Source: Thuidium tamariscinum (lineage: Eukaryota > Streptophyta > Bryopsida > Hypnales > Thuidiaceae). Taken from it: DNA of 64,000 nt. The stretch covers positions 11,949,501-12,013,500 of the forward strand of contig OX344754.2 of NCBI GenBank assembly GCA_947034885.2, given 5' to 3'. Below the pieces are notes generated by a model that saw nothing but the letters and a program-made list of their open reading frames with translations, had not been told where the DNA came from and did not search any database. Both the position numbers and the translations under genes were made by a program. How positions within the stretch are numbered: the first letter of the stretch is position 1; every line of letters begins with the position of its first letter. Shown one piece after another: positions 1 to 13,100 of the stretch.

Positions 1-406
1 CTCGGACCAGAGAAGATATCATTCTCAATATGCTGATGTTGCCAATGTCCGAGTCAAGCAATTCAGCACAGCTCAAGATGTAACACCCCCCACTCTGCAT
101 GCAACGCTCGATTTCTGCCAAGGAGAGTAACAACCATGATAGAGACTCCGCTTCTTCAATGGGCTTTACGACGATGGATGGTCCCTCACGCCATTGCAGC
201 ACCATTTGCACTAGTGCGGTGATCTTCTCCACACCGACCTGGTAGACATTTGCAAGTCTCTCACAGTCAACACGATTAGTCTTGACCACAATCAAGTTGG
301 TCCGTACTTGCTTCAATGTCTCTTCTTCCAAAACCTGTAGCGCGTACTTTAAATAGCAGGTTAACTCGTCCAAATAGACACCACCAAGTTCCATGAGAGA
401 AGTCAT
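1..406 (-). CDS. Kinase-IRG gene, copy A (5' part only, cut by window edge)
   Basis: This is the first 135 codons of a third copy of the gene seen complete at 9364-13176 and 19668-23549. The ATG is at 406-404; an in-frame TAG lies six codons upstream, so the start is well constrained. The frame is open to the window edge. The protein is helical and closely matches copies B and C (for example YLKYALQVLEEETLKQVRTN and SGGCYILSCAELLDSDIGN). It covers only the N-terminal helical region; the kinase and GTPase parts would lie to the left of the window. Nothing in the visible part is broken. Function is inferred from the other copies. Confidence 0.8.
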   Translation of the reverse strand, partial: MTSLMELGGVYLDELTCYLKYALQVLEEETLKQVRTNLIVVKTNRVDCERLANVYQVGVEKITALVQMVLQWREGPSIVVKPIEEAESLSWLLLSLAEIERCMQSGGCYILSCAELLDSDIGNISILRMISSLVR

Positions 407-3330
407 CACTGCAAATCTGCGCTATGCCCTCCGAGAGACACCAGGACAAAATCACGTGTGCAAAACTGCTCGGGGTTGATCCGTTCCTAGTAGTTTGCAA
501 GGCGAAGAGAGTCCAAGATCTTGATACCAAATATCTTCAGTGGACTCAGACTAAGCGTAAGTCAGCTTTCTGGTTTTCCGAACATTTCGGACTAGAGTCG
601 GTAACCCGGGGTCCTGCCATTCAAGCATACACGGTCACTCTCCTTGCATGCCGTGGGACCTTAATCGCCAGATTTTAATGACGCCAAGCTACCTCAACAA
701 TAGAATCTACAACACTGTGTCTCAGTGACATACTTTCAATCTGTAACGTCTTGATGCGATTCCCAGTCTATGATAATTATAACGCACTCCTGATCCCAAT
801 CTAGCGAACCACACCAGAATCCCATGGGTGGTTGATGAAACACTCCACTTCAGATGAAAATTAGGGTTCCCACACCAAGGAATCAAAGCGTGCTGACCGT
901 TCTAAGAGCTCGCCAGATACTTGACCCCTACATCTAAGGCATAGAATCCGATCCCCTGTGAATAAGAAACGATGGACAAGGTGAAAGGTTGAATTCGCAG
1001 TGTCCGGATTGTTCACACAGGGTACTTGGTCCTTCTAGCCTGTGAGAACAAATTTGCCTACTGCGGATTCAATATAAGTTCTCTGTGTTTCCGCGATAAC
1101 AATCCCACAGAATTCAGCCACAAAATTATGCGTGAGATTTCTTACTACATCGGTGACGGCCAGTCGTTTGTCAAAGCACGCTGTCCTCCAAACCGCGCGA
1201 TCCACCGTCAAGTACGCTCCCTGCTACGAATTGAAGTTCACACCTTTCAAAGACCACATAAAACGACCAAGAGGCCCAGCGAAGTCACAGGGACGCCCAT
1301 CTCCAACAAGAGCACAACTTCACAACTGGTACTAGGGTATTGCCTTTCGTTGATCGAGAACAGGCTCCCTGCCGACAGTGCATAAAGCCGACAATCCTGG
1401 GGACACTGTAGCTCTCTTATATTTTATTGTCAACAATGTAAAAATCAGGGTGCGCATCCTGATCACCCACCGTCGTGGGAGTCGAATTTGGCTGCCAGCG
1501 AGGGAGTGAAATTGCAGTTGATTGGCAAGGAACCGACCGCTCAAGAAAAATATTGTAACAGCAGTTTCGTGAATGGATGCGGGATGTTGATTTGTAAAGC
1601 AAGGCGGTGCTTTCTGCAGCTTCTTCACACCTGCAGGAAGGGCAATGGGCTCTGAATCGTGCACAGGCCACGGGAGTGACTGGCCCAGTGGCCAGTGGCT
1701 AAAGCGCAGGAGCCATATCCACAGAGTGTGAGTATACCCATGACCATATTGCAATCCTGGCTGATTGGTTTTAGCCTCTGCCTCTTGCATGTTACGGGGA
1801 AACATTTAAGATACTGCCGAGCCATTATCACCGTGGAGAAAAGTATCAATTCGACCTCTTCACTTTCATGAAATCTAGCTTAGCCTCTGCGGAGGTCAAT
1901 CTTCGCTTTGCAACTCGCTTGTAGTGACACTATGCCACCTTGTGCTGAACCAAACCTAGGTCAGTTATGCAGAGCCGTTGCTGTTGTGTCACCAGACAGG
2001 AACAACTTTAGAGATAGGTGCCCCCAGAATTGTTTCAATTCTATGCATCCCCAGCCTCACACCACCATAGATTCGTGAATGCTTCCTCATTTATAGATCG
2101 CCTGGCCGCCATGATCTCCTGTGAACGAATGCAAAATAATTACAAAGAAAATCTCAACTACTGGAGGGATGTAGGATTCCAAGCAGCCTCATCATGAGCT
2201 CACGATCGTCGCCAGAGCGACATTCAACCCCTCCCTTCCTGCCGCAGCTCTCCCTCATTCGCATTCCTCCATTGCGAGCTCTCCGTCGCCACGAGCTATG
2301 GCGACAGAAAAAGCATTCACCTGAAGGAGCATGAATGCATGATTCCTCGATGTTAAAAAAGAATTGCTCCTCTCCGCATTGAGCTGTGCAATTGATGTAC
2401 GACCTAAAGAAGAACACCAAATTAAAGTCGACTCCCGAACTGAACTAACATAACATTCAGTAGCAAGGCTGGCATTGCCTTGGCTCTACAGTGATGGTGT
2501 GGAATATGCCACACCCAGCAGTGTTCATAAGTAACTGATTGGTTGGGAGTGGAATATGCCACACCATCACTGTAGAGGCATGGCATGCTACTGAATGTTA
2601 TGAACCTCTTCATTTGACAATCCAAATGAAGATTAAAACTCTTATTAACCTTCCTACTCTCTTTCCCCCTCTTCTTTCACCGGCAAACAGCTCGCTTGAT
2701 TGATCACTCTTAATCGCAGAAGCAGAAACGCTCTATCTCTCTCCAGTTGAATGCTCTGAGATTAAAATGTTCATGCATAAAAAGGAACAGAGACAGAGTG
2801 AATGAAGCACATTGCGATAACGAGAAGAAGGCGCGATCGAGTGTACATGCAACAAAAGCGATAATGATGGTATTGCACAAGAGCTCGAAAAGTTTGAAAA
2901 GCAGCCACTACACATTCTTCGTGACTCTGTTGATCGAGCTGCTGTCAGAAATGGTCTCACACGGAGGAAATCTATTTCCGCTTGGTTGGTCCGCTGAGAG
3001 ATTGCTCTCAGTTGGAAATGCGCCGAACGCCGCAATCGAGGGCCGCAGGGGGAGCATGAGCTGCTCCTGCTGCTGCTTCTGGTCCTCCTGCGATGATCTA
3101 TGGCAGGAGGCTCGAAATCCGCCTGGCCATTCCAAATCGTCCCTGTAGGCGTCCCTCAATGCAGTGCGAGGAGTTTGCGAAATCGCTCAACGTCTGTGTG
3201 CTGCGAAAACGTGATTGCTTGTGCGCTGGTTCAGAGACAGGATAAAGTGATTGGGGAAAATGTTGAGGGTACCCAAAATATAGTGGAAACACCCAAAACC
3301 GTGCAAATAAGGAGTTCAGCATAGTTGGAG
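407..3330. repeat. Segmental duplication, 5' flank of copy A
   Basis: About 2.9 kb upstream of copy A that aligns, with indels, to 13177-16310 (copy B) and 23550-26320 (copy C). It should hold the promoter and 5' UTR of the minus-strand gene, but I could not place a TATA box or transcription start. Short open frames on both strands are partly conserved between copies, but they suffer stops and indels: a frame starting MARRISSLLP near 3127 is stopped after ten codons here but runs on in copy C. I do not call them genes. A 154-bp foldback at 2449-2602 is present only in this copy. Confidence 0.75.
2449..2602. mobile_element. Foldback MITE, 154 bp, unique to copy A
   Basis: Perfect 17-bp terminal inverted repeats begin CATAACATTCAGTAGCA, and the arms stay imperfectly paired for about 55 bp with a short loop. 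Copies B (near 15906) and C (near 25620) have the empty site, so this is an insertion made after the duplication. The duplicated target is only 2-3 bp (AA or AAC) and cannot be fixed exactly. Confidence 0.7.
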
Positions 3331-5730
3331 GCAGTGTTTTCTAAAAATGACATTTTTCTAGTATTAGCAAGTGAAAATCATGAATATTAAAAAAAAAAAA
3401 AAAATCCGATACAGTATGTAATTTCTACAAATTTTCAAAGTGTTGGCTCCCCAGACCTGTGAAACCGTCCAGTAGGCCCCCCAAAATTGAACCCTACAAA
3501 AATCAGCATTCAGCCAACCAGATTCTCCTATGTGTCCTTCAACTGTGTCAGCTAATTATAATTACACATGTGGCAAACACATTAAGGAAAGTCTACTGAC
3601 ACAATTGGGAGAGTCTATGGTGCATCCCAAGGAACATGCACGGGAATGGGTGTTTTGCCCTTAGTGAAATTAGGTTGCCTTACATCAAGAAAGTCACTTT
3701 ACATGTCACCAAAGTCAACTAATATTTCTAAAACTATTTTCTTTTGACACAAATAAAGGATAATCTTTACTATAGGAAGTAAACATACAATTTCTAAAAT
3801 TGTTTTCATTTGTGCACATGCATGTTCATGAGTCCCAATTACAACAATTCCTAATTCAAACTAGTCACTCCCACTTCCATAAATTGTGAATTTTGAGTTA
3901 TTTTGGAAGTCTTCTACAAACAACGTGTCCTCTGTATTGATGACTTTTAGCACTGGCCTGGGCTACTACTGAAAGCCATTTTGCATTTTTTTAATATTGC
4001 TCTCTATAACATTGGTAGATACCTGCGGAGCTTCCACTTCCATAAATTGTAATAATTTTGTTTCAACTTTGAAAATTCTAATTCCCCTATTGTTTAAAAA
4101 AAAATTTGATTCCAATGTGCACTACAGTGTTATTCTTTTCCCTTCCACCAAAAATTATTGAAATCCGATTACAATGACCAGTTGAACACATTTCTCTACA
4201 AACTTGCATTTCAAGTTGAATGCATGCATTATGAGCCTCTTACCATAGTATTGTCACTATTGTTGCACTCGTCTCTATTCTTTGTTGTTGTTTTTGACAC
4301 AAATGAAATGGAATTTCATTGCATAAAATTAGAATATATAACCGGTTGTTGGTTTTTCAATGCTAAAATGGCTTTATGCCATGGGCTAACCATCACCATC
4401 GCCATCCAAGTTGCAACTCATAATCTTCTTTCTTTTCAACTTGTTTCCTACACCCTTGGATCTTGAAAATCAAAGGTTGTGATTGAAAAGTGAACAATTG
4501 GTTATGTTTGATAACCTTCTCGCCACTACTGTGGCTTGAAGGTTATCCAATATATAACCTTCAACTACAATTGGAGTGGCTTGGTAGGTGGAACCACAAA
4601 CAACACAAGAAATTTTCTTTGTCCTATAAGGCTTCACTAAGGTAAAACATGCCTATTCCGTGAGCATATTTGTTATGGCTAGAAGAACATTGGAGAAGTT
4701 ATTAGTCAACTCACTTATATTTTAGAGATTGAGCTTGAGATTGAGAAGTTCGAGAGAAGACATTAAAATTAGGACATTTTGACAAGAAATAATTTCTTCT
4801 TCTTCTTCAAAGTTTGTTGGAACTAACTTTGTAAAGCATAGATAGATCCATGCTAAAACCACTAATCCAATTACTTTTTCCTCCTTTAAGTGCATCATCA
4901 TGATGTTAAAGGGGTGCTAAGTTTATGGTAATGGATGGATGACCAATGCAAATGGAAGGGTTCATGAGATGTTGAAATTAGCTAACTAACTACATTGCAT
5001 TGTTCTACCTTACATTAGGTCTTGGGTCTCTTATTATCATTAACTCATTCACTATAATTTGAAGCTATGTAGGGAATTAGAGATATCATATTTGATTCCT
5101 AGAATAATGTACAAACTATATACTTAAATGAATTTTTTCATATACTATTAGATGTTTAATTCAACAATTAGCATCTTTTGTTTGAATGGATGTTATATTA
5201 TCATCTCAATCTTATCATCGTGTTCAGATACAACACCTTACATGTAGAATGCATAATCATTTGTGGCTTTTGAGACATGATGGGGGTGCAATGATGCATG
5301 ATTGAAATTGGGAGTGTCATGGATTTATGGATCTAGCTCAATATGCATACAAACTTTTGTTACTATTCTATATCTCAATTTACATACTCATGCAAAGAAG
5401 TTTGAATTCATATTTGGAATGAAGTACTCCATATTAGCTTGAAGGAACTGGGACATATGAAGAAATAACCAACTTCAAGACAATGGTTAATATTTACATT
5501 TGTCCCTACTTGATGAGCTTTTTCACTAAATAATTGACTTTTCCATAGCAATAACTAATTTTGTAAAAGTACCTCTGAGTAAATAAGCACAAAGCTAAAT
5601 TGTATGTGATTGCCTAAGGTAATTCTACTAGTCAAATTAGATTCAAAGGTACCAAAAGGAATCATATGTAGTAAAATCTACAATGTATTTCTTGTTAGCT
5701 ATTGTTTTCTAAAGTTAATCTATTAATCAC
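3331..5730. repeat. AT-rich segment duplicated at 26320-29010
   Basis: Noncoding DNA that aligns closely with the flank of copy C from about 3664 onward (shared start GTTGCCTTACATCAAGAAAG). Homology ends near 5730 here and near 29010 there. The two copies differ by discrete indels: copy C carries insertions at 26543-27012 and 28240-28511, and copy A carries an extra segment at 4343-4558. No credible gene; the reading frame at 4158-4466 is not conserved in the other copy. Confidence 0.75.
4333..4558. other. Copy-A-specific segment flanked by 10-bp direct repeats
   Basis: About 206 bp present here and absent at the matching place in the other duplicate (near 27496). It is bounded by the direct repeat AATATATAAC at 4333-4342 and 4549-4558. 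Either a small element inserted with a long target duplication, or the other copy lost the segment by recombination between the repeats. No clear terminal inverted repeat was seen, so the direction is undecided. Confidence 0.45.
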
Positions 5731-8700
5731 ATTAGAAGAGATTTGACGGGTGTAAGAGATTGTGAGTTCTTGTACTTTGGAAACATAGTGAAGTATAGAA
5801 TTGTAGGAATTTGATGTATAGAATCATATTGAATTTTTTTGAAAATGTTGGCCTAACAACTTTCAGCCGTTTTAGACTATAAATCCAAAAATTAAACATT
5901 CATTGAATTCAAGCAAAGCTCTAAATATAGTATTTGATCAATTCTATTGTTTTCTTTATTAATAGATCTCTTCCTAAAACAAATTTGGATTTGCAATGAT
6001 AGAAAATTTAATTCATTGTATTGTTCAATATACGTGTATAATTGTCAATATGTATTTTTAAATACAAAAATGAGACTTCCCTATAAAATCACCTTACAAT
6101 AACAAAAAAACTATTTGATTCAATTTATTGTTGATAAATCTTGAAACTAATATTGATTGTAGACTTCTTTTTTCCATACCACATAAGTTAATTCAATTCA
6201 TGTGCTTCTTACTACTATCACTAACTTGTACCAATTAGTGTATAAATTATGGAAATTTGTGATGCACTCTTATTTGGTGCTTCATGGTATTTCAATATAG
6301 TGTGGTCCAAAGGTACTTAATTCCTACTATCTCAAGTACATTGATTTCTCTTAAATAATTGCATCAATTTCATCCACTTTCATCTAATTTGCATCAAATG
6401 TTTTACTTGAAATAGATCATGGTCTTCCTAAATTATTCAAATTTGTGTGAAGAGATCTCACACTACTCAAACTCTTGAACAAACTCAATTAGCATGTTTA
6501 ATGAATAAAGTTGTCTTTCATCTTTGAACAAGGCCTTCTTAACTTCACAAAAAGCCCCAAAATAGCTCTTTGGTCCTTGAGAGGTTCAAAATTTGATGAT
6601 GTTGACTTCATAATTTTGAAATTTTGCATGAAATTTTTAGGATGATGCCTCCCATCTTAATCTATGGATGAAGTTTTGTTTCACATCATTCTAATAAATA
6701 TTGTAAAATTTATAATAATATATAAAATATATTATATTTATTGGAGATTGTATAGATTGATACCTATTCAAAAAAAAATTGAACCATTCAATTCTAAATA
6801 GTAAGGCAAAAGTTACAAGGAGATTTATTTTGTAGGCAATGATGGTAGAAAATACATACAAAGTCATCTTTGCTCCCAATTTTGAAAATTTTGAAAATTG
6901 AAATTAAAATCTATGATATCAATTTTTATTAAAACATTTTTACCATTTGGATCGATAGTTTTTTATTTCTTATTAAATTTATTAGCATATTAGTTTTCTC
7001 TTTCATTCAATACCACCTTCCGTTGTACAATTTCTTAAATGATCAATGTGAAAGCTTTTCTGGATAAACTTTTTTGGACAAGTTTTCAACCCATTTTCCA
7101 ACATGTTGGCAAAATGCAAAAATTACAAAACTTATGTGATTTTTAAAAAAATATTGAAAGACAAAACTTTACATTTTGGAAGGGCTAGAATGACCTATAT
7201 TTTGAAGTTTAGGCACCTTGAACTTGCAATTAGTGAGGACATTTATTCTAAAATTTTGGGACAATGCCTTTGAACAAGTCAATTAAAAGATCGTACAATT
7301 TGATTTTCTAAGTCATGATTATTGATTAAGATATTGACCTTGCTTTCAAGATGAGTCTTTTGAAGCAATTTTAGGCCTCTAAACATATATGATGGTCCTA
7401 AGCAAGTGCATAGCAACCCTTTTTTTTTACTTTTTGAGAAAGTGTCAAGATGGCAATTACTTCAAATTTGGTGAAGTATTGTATTTCTACATTCATTTGT
7501 CTTTGGAACTTAAAAACACTTTTCCATCATATTCAAACACTTTTTCATCCAAATTTGGCAACTTCATCCATATTTTGAAGAGAACTAGAAAAATTTTGGC
7601 GAAAAAAAATTACTTTTATCTGGCAAAAAAAGACATTTATTTTGAAATGGTACAATTAGGCCCTACGGTGCCAAAAGAAAAAGGGTTGGTACATAGTTCT
7701 TGGAGACGAGTACTTCAAAATGGTTATATTACATTCTTCAGTCTAAAAAATGATTTTTTTTTTCCAAATTATGGATTTTAGCACTCGTTTTAGCAACCCT
7801 TGGTTGAGGAAAATTTAATTTTGGATAGACAAAGCCTATAACCACACTTTCAAATTGGAAAATCTTTTATGCTATTTGCCTAATTGTTCTATTTTTTCAT
7901 AACAAGTTGAAATTTTTATTTTTCAAAAAATAATTTATCACGTCTTTTTTTAATTTCATGAAAATTTCAGATTTTTGTGAAGATTTGAAAATAATGTGAA
8001 ACTGTGCAATAAAAAAGAAGAAATTCAATACTAACTAAGAAATCTGAAAATTACATCACACTTGTATATTAAAGTCAAGAATATTCGTGTGTAAACAAAG
8101 TTATTGTATAATTCTATAAATAGTAAAATTAGTAAACCATCGTAAGAAGACCCAAGTTCAAATTGCAATACAGGTTTCAATATTGGGAATTTTCAAAACT
8201 TTTAAATTACATTAGGAATTACACTTGATTAGCTTCAATTCATTAGTCGGGCCCGGTCTAATTTAAAAGAAAATGGGTTTCACTAGTGAAAATCTAATCT
8301 AGATCAAGGAGCTAGAATTTGTGAGATATAGTGTGATACACATTCAACTCCTAATAAGGGACCAAGGTCTTTTTTTTTTAACAGCAAAAAAACACTTAAA
8401 TTACCAATTTTATATATAGCAAAGGATAAAACAATTTGAAAATTCTTTTTTTTCCACATCTAATCACCTACCTAGTATGAAAATACGTGGAAATTTTTTC
8501 ATAAACTTTGACTTCATAGATTGCTAAACATTTATGTTTAAAGTGAAAGAAAAAAGTTTCTCAGCACATTGCAAGATTAGATTATTTGACTTTGAACCCC
8601 TTAAATTTTATTTGATTGCACTTCAGAGTTTTGAGTCTTTTTGAAGCTTTGAATCTTATGATAGAAGATTGAGATGAGAGTCTAGGAAAAGAAAAAAATA

Positions 8701-9200
8701 CAAAAAATTTAATTTTTATTCTTTAAGAAAATTGTTAAGTAGAAGTGGCTACAAGATAGAAGGCAAATCTAAATTATTGATATCTCTAAGATGGAATTAA
8801 AATTCACTAATATAATGGTAAGACTTTTCTAGTAAGAAAAATAAACCATGTAGAACTTTGAAAGTTGAAAGAATTGCATTAAAAGACAAATCATGTGTTA
8901 ACTTTTCAAGAAGATGATCACATTGCTTGAAAAATAAGATTGTCCATAGCTTTCTCATAACAAATTCAAATGGAATAAATCAAAGTTTTCAATGTAGACA
9001 AAAAAATAATCTATAACAAGAATTTCTTTTTAAAAACAACTAAAATTGTAATTTCTTTTTGGTGGCCCCCTCTCCCCTAGTCAATTTTTTCTATTTTCCA
9101 AAGAAATTTAAAGAAAACAAAAACAAAAATTGAGACCATAGGTACTTACCCAAAATCCCATTTGTCCCCCAAACACACAATGGTCTTTTAGGGGTTAAAT
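5731..9200. other. AT-rich intergenic DNA, no gene seen
   Basis: Strongly AT-rich sequence with poly-A/T runs and many stops in all frames. The longest open frames (6691-6879 minus, 7389-7781 plus) are low-complexity, rich in Phe, Lys, Ile and Asn, and lack any motif. No structured repeat was recognised. Homology to the flank of copy C begins near 9200 (matching about 19500). Confidence 0.6.
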
Positions 9201-9363
9201 AGTTACCACTTCTATTCATTCAAAAATACATAACACACCTATGATGTTTTGACTGCACAAAAAACAAGAGAGACAAAGTGGAACACTCAGAAATAGTTGG
9301 ACAAAAACTTGTTGCTTTACATTCACTAGCAGTCAGGCCCACTGGCCTTGAAAAAGTCGGATT

Positions 9364-10136
9364 TCAGAAAAATTTGCAACATTTCGAAACAAGACTCATC
9401 ATCGGTATTTTAGTCGAAACAAAAGTCCCAAGATCGGTATGGAGCGAATGCATGTCGAGGATTTCAAAGTCTTGTTTGCTGGACATGATGTAAACGCGTT
9501 GCTTCCGCAGCAACTCTTGGTCCCGCAAGTTCATTTCCGGGTCTGTCGCCATGGCTGTCATTAGACCCTGGAACTCTGAGCGAGTGACCTGCATATATTT
9601 GTCCACTATCTCCTGATACAACTTTTTATAAGAAAGCTTGTCACCAGGTTCAACACCGGTTTCGAGCCTGATCATGTTCGCAATATGCTGGTCGGCCTTG
9701 TTGCGTATAATGAACACCGGGACGTTGCACCGTATACTAGTTTTGATGATCTCCGCATCCATCCTAGAGAAACGCGCATCGTAAACCAGGAAGATGGCAT
9801 CGAAGATGAAGAGCCCTTGGTCATTGAAGTACTGCCCCTCTGGAGACGCCATAGTTCCAGCGCCTGGGACGTCGTAAAACCACAAGGCCCCCTTGAACGA
9901 TGGAAAAGTGGAAGCGTTGAGTAATTTTTTGAAGCGACTGATTTTAGATGTGCACTGGGTCACCCCTACACGCGCTGCGCCGACGTCTCCATATCCTAAA
10001 ACGCAAAAGGCGTTGATGAAGGAAGATATTCCGCTTCCGGAGGTGCCGCACACAGCAATGTGGACATTGAAAGATTCGAGCTGAATCCGATCCCTAGCAC
10101 CGGAGACTTGGCTCCGGGATGGCATGACAGCGGGCC
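9364..10136 (-). other. IRG-like GTPase exon of copy B
   Basis: Encodes about 257 residues with a Ras-like GTPase order. G1 is GTSGSGISS, the switch region holds GAARVGVTQCTS, G3 is WFYDVPGAGT, G4 is NKAD and a likely G5 is MSSK. The pattern VHIAVCGTSGSG, SSFIN, GAARVGVT and DVPGAGT resembles immunity-related (p47/IRG) GTPases. The P-loop lysine is replaced by Ile, in the position where IRGM-type proteins have Met. The C-terminal helical domain of animal IRGs is missing; the helical exon upstream may substitute. The exon begins at an AG acceptor (10138-10137), not at its internal ATG (10125), because splicing keeps frame through GPAV before that Met. Confidence 0.75.
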
Positions 10137-13100
10137 CTATGCAATGCAGAACAACAGCATCTTCTCGATCACAGCATCAGACAACAATTGACAGCAACGA
10201 TTCAACTTGAAGAGCGAAATCCAAAGATCAACCTCAACCTCGGCACAGAAAGAAGGATTCTTCCCAGGTCCCAAAATTTCAGTATATGTTCGAATTCGGG
10301 GAATCTAGAGAAATTTGCTACATGAATCCTGGCATAGGGAAGACCAGATATCAAACAATAACGAGTCCATACCTTGAAGACTAGCAAAAAGCTCCGTGAT
10401 GTCATACAGGGCCTCAGAGCTAAACAACCCGAGTAGTCCGCATATGGCAATTGAAATACGCACACAGTGATGAACTCCAACCTTGCAAAGTGAATATTCC
10501 ACCTCTCTCAATGACCATCGCACATCCAATATGCATTTACGTAGACGTTCCACATCGGCCAAGCATAGCCTCTGAATCCAAGATTTCGTCGACTTCTTCA
10601 TGATCGACTCTGTACATTCTTTGATCCACGAGAGGTCATGCTTCAGTTTACTGCACACAGCATTACATCCTCCATCCGACCTTGCAATATTTATCACACT
10701 CTGTATAGTCTCTGTAACTTGCAACGCTCCTCGAGAGCAGTTTAGTAACACCGGAGCTTGCACTCTTCCCTTCAACACATGATGCACCTGGATTTGGTTA
10801 TGCAGAGATTGTTACTCTTGACTTGATACATATACTCTCATCAAAAATTAATTTGATCCCTCACGAATTGAACATAAAAAGAAACAAACACATCTCTATA
10901 GAGGATAAGTGCCCATCCATACGTACCTTGCTTCCTGAGATTGGGGACGATGAACCAACTCCTGATGAGGTCTCACTTCCGTTGATATTCGCCCTTCTGG
11001 TTTTCAAAAGGAAGGACCATTTCAATAGGCATACTCTTGACAAGAACACTCTGATAGACAAGAAATGATCGAATGCACATGATTCACAATCCAGTGTCAC
11101 TAGTGGGATCTGGCAGCTAATTATTGCGCCCACCATTCAAATGTTCCACCGCACATATTTTCGAGATCAGTGCAAGAGTTGACCAGGGAGGATATGAAAT
11201 GGAGTTTACCATCTCACTTGAACCATAACCACCTGCTAAATGCTTAAACTCCATTTCATTTCTTGCATGGAAAACTATCCTAACTCCTTGTCTACAGGTG
11301 GGGTTAAGAGTTCACAGGGTCTCCCATTACCTTACACATGAATCGAGGTAAGTTTTAAATCACAAGAACAAACGACCATAATGAAATCTAGAAGAAAATC
11401 TCACACAAAATGTTCCTACAAATGCACATTGAAGAGCCTTGAAGCTATGAATCAAGTCGAACAGGGCATGCAAGTTCAGAACCTGGAATCCAGTCGAAAG
11501 CAAAAAGTTTGCCAACTTGTCGATGCGTTCTCCATCATGAAAAAGTGAAACACCTTGCACTCCCACAACCTTCGGTGCACTTCGAAAATATCAGGTCGCT
11601 CTTCTGATTTCAGCTTCCAACAATCTTCAACCAGCCTTCTCAAAGGATCTCCAGCACCGAGAGGAAGCTCAGGCCTCTCACCTCCACGCACTGCCGCAAG
11701 AGTATTGCCGATGTGTGCCATGTATTTTTTAAACGGAACGACGCCCGTCAAAATTTCGGAACACACCAAGCCGAAGCTGTACACGTCTGCTTTCCAGGAG
11801 TACCCATGCTTTCCACACCCCTCAGGCAATAACGTGGCAGTCATAACCTCAGGCGCCATATACGCTGGGGTACCTACTCGAAGTGTGCTGAATATAGAAT
11901 GACCATTATCTCGGACCTTCGAAGTCCCAAAGTCGGCAAGCTTCACGCGATAGAAGCGCTCACATGGTTTCGTGCGCTCATCTGGCCGACTCAAAAGGAT
12001 GTTGGCCGGTTTCAGGTCACGGTGAATCACCCTCTGAAGTCTCAAAGCACACATTCCTTCCACAATTTGAGAAATTATGTCCATCGCGACATCAATTGGA
12101 AACACAAGCGAATCACCACTCAGCCGTCTCCTCTCACTGATGATGGTGCGTAGGTCTGTTTGCATCTGCTCCATCACATAAAATCCTTGAGCCCTTCCCT
12201 CCGTGTACCCAAATCCAAAAGTTTGCACTGCGTTCGGATGACGAAGTGATGCAAGAATCGAAACCTCCCTCTCAAATGCCCTCTCACACTCCAAGTGTTC
12301 AGGATCTAGCTGGATTTTTTTCACCACCATTTCTTTGTCATGCCATTTGCACCTAAACACAGTGCCAAAACTTCCCTGTCCCAAATACTTTTGATCTTGC
12401 ACGTCTTGGTGGTCAATTCTTGACGGCGATGGGCCACCAGGTTGAACACTTAGCTCTTCGAATACTGAAACGAGATCTGGTTTACAGTTGTTTCCCGGAT
12501 GACCAAGATGTCCTTGATCGTTGTAAGCAGCTTCTCCGACCAAGGCAGAGAATTGCCAGAGTTCTTGTCCCAAATCCAAGAAGCACTGCTTCAGAACTGG
12601 TCTACGTCGCCTTTCACACCATTCAAAAAGTTCAGACGGTCGACAATGATCCAGCAATTTAGCAGCAAGACCTTGCCACTCGTAGAAATCCCCCAAACTT
12701 TCATGTCTCCTGTGTTTGCACTTCGAGATGCTGAACACCGCCTGCACCAAATCCAGGCTGAAAGAAAATTCTCGGACGAGAGAAGATATCATTCTCGACA
12801 CGCTGATGTTGCCAATGTCCGAGTCAAGCAATTCAGCACAGCTCAAGATGTAACACCCCCCACTCTGCATGCAACGCTCGATTTCCGCCAAGGAGAGTAG
12901 GAGCCATGATAGACACTCCGCTTCTTCAATGGGTTCTACGATGATGTATGGGTGGTCACGCAATTGCAGCACCATCGGCACAAGTGCGGCGATCTTCTCC
13001 ACACCGGCCTGGTAGATATTTGCGAGTCTCTCACAGTCAACACGATTAGTCTTGACCATAGCCAAGTTCGTCCGCACTTGCTTCAATGTCTCTTCTTCCA

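Noticed and set aside
1132-1335. Conserved small frame (TVKYAPCYELKFTPFKDHIKRP) in the 5' flanks of A and C
   Set aside because: Similarity follows from recent DNA duplication; copy B changes the frame's tail and no family is recognised. Transcript evidence would be needed.
7389-7781. 130-codon frame in AT-rich DNA
   Set aside because: Phe/Lys/Asn-rich low-complexity translation with no motif, typical of chance frames in AT-rich sequence.
10123-10125. ATG inside the GTPase exon as the start of an independent GTPase gene
   Set aside because: The splice acceptor just upstream joins exons in frame through this Met in both copies, and the upstream helical exon is conserved. It stays possible only if the splicing model fails.
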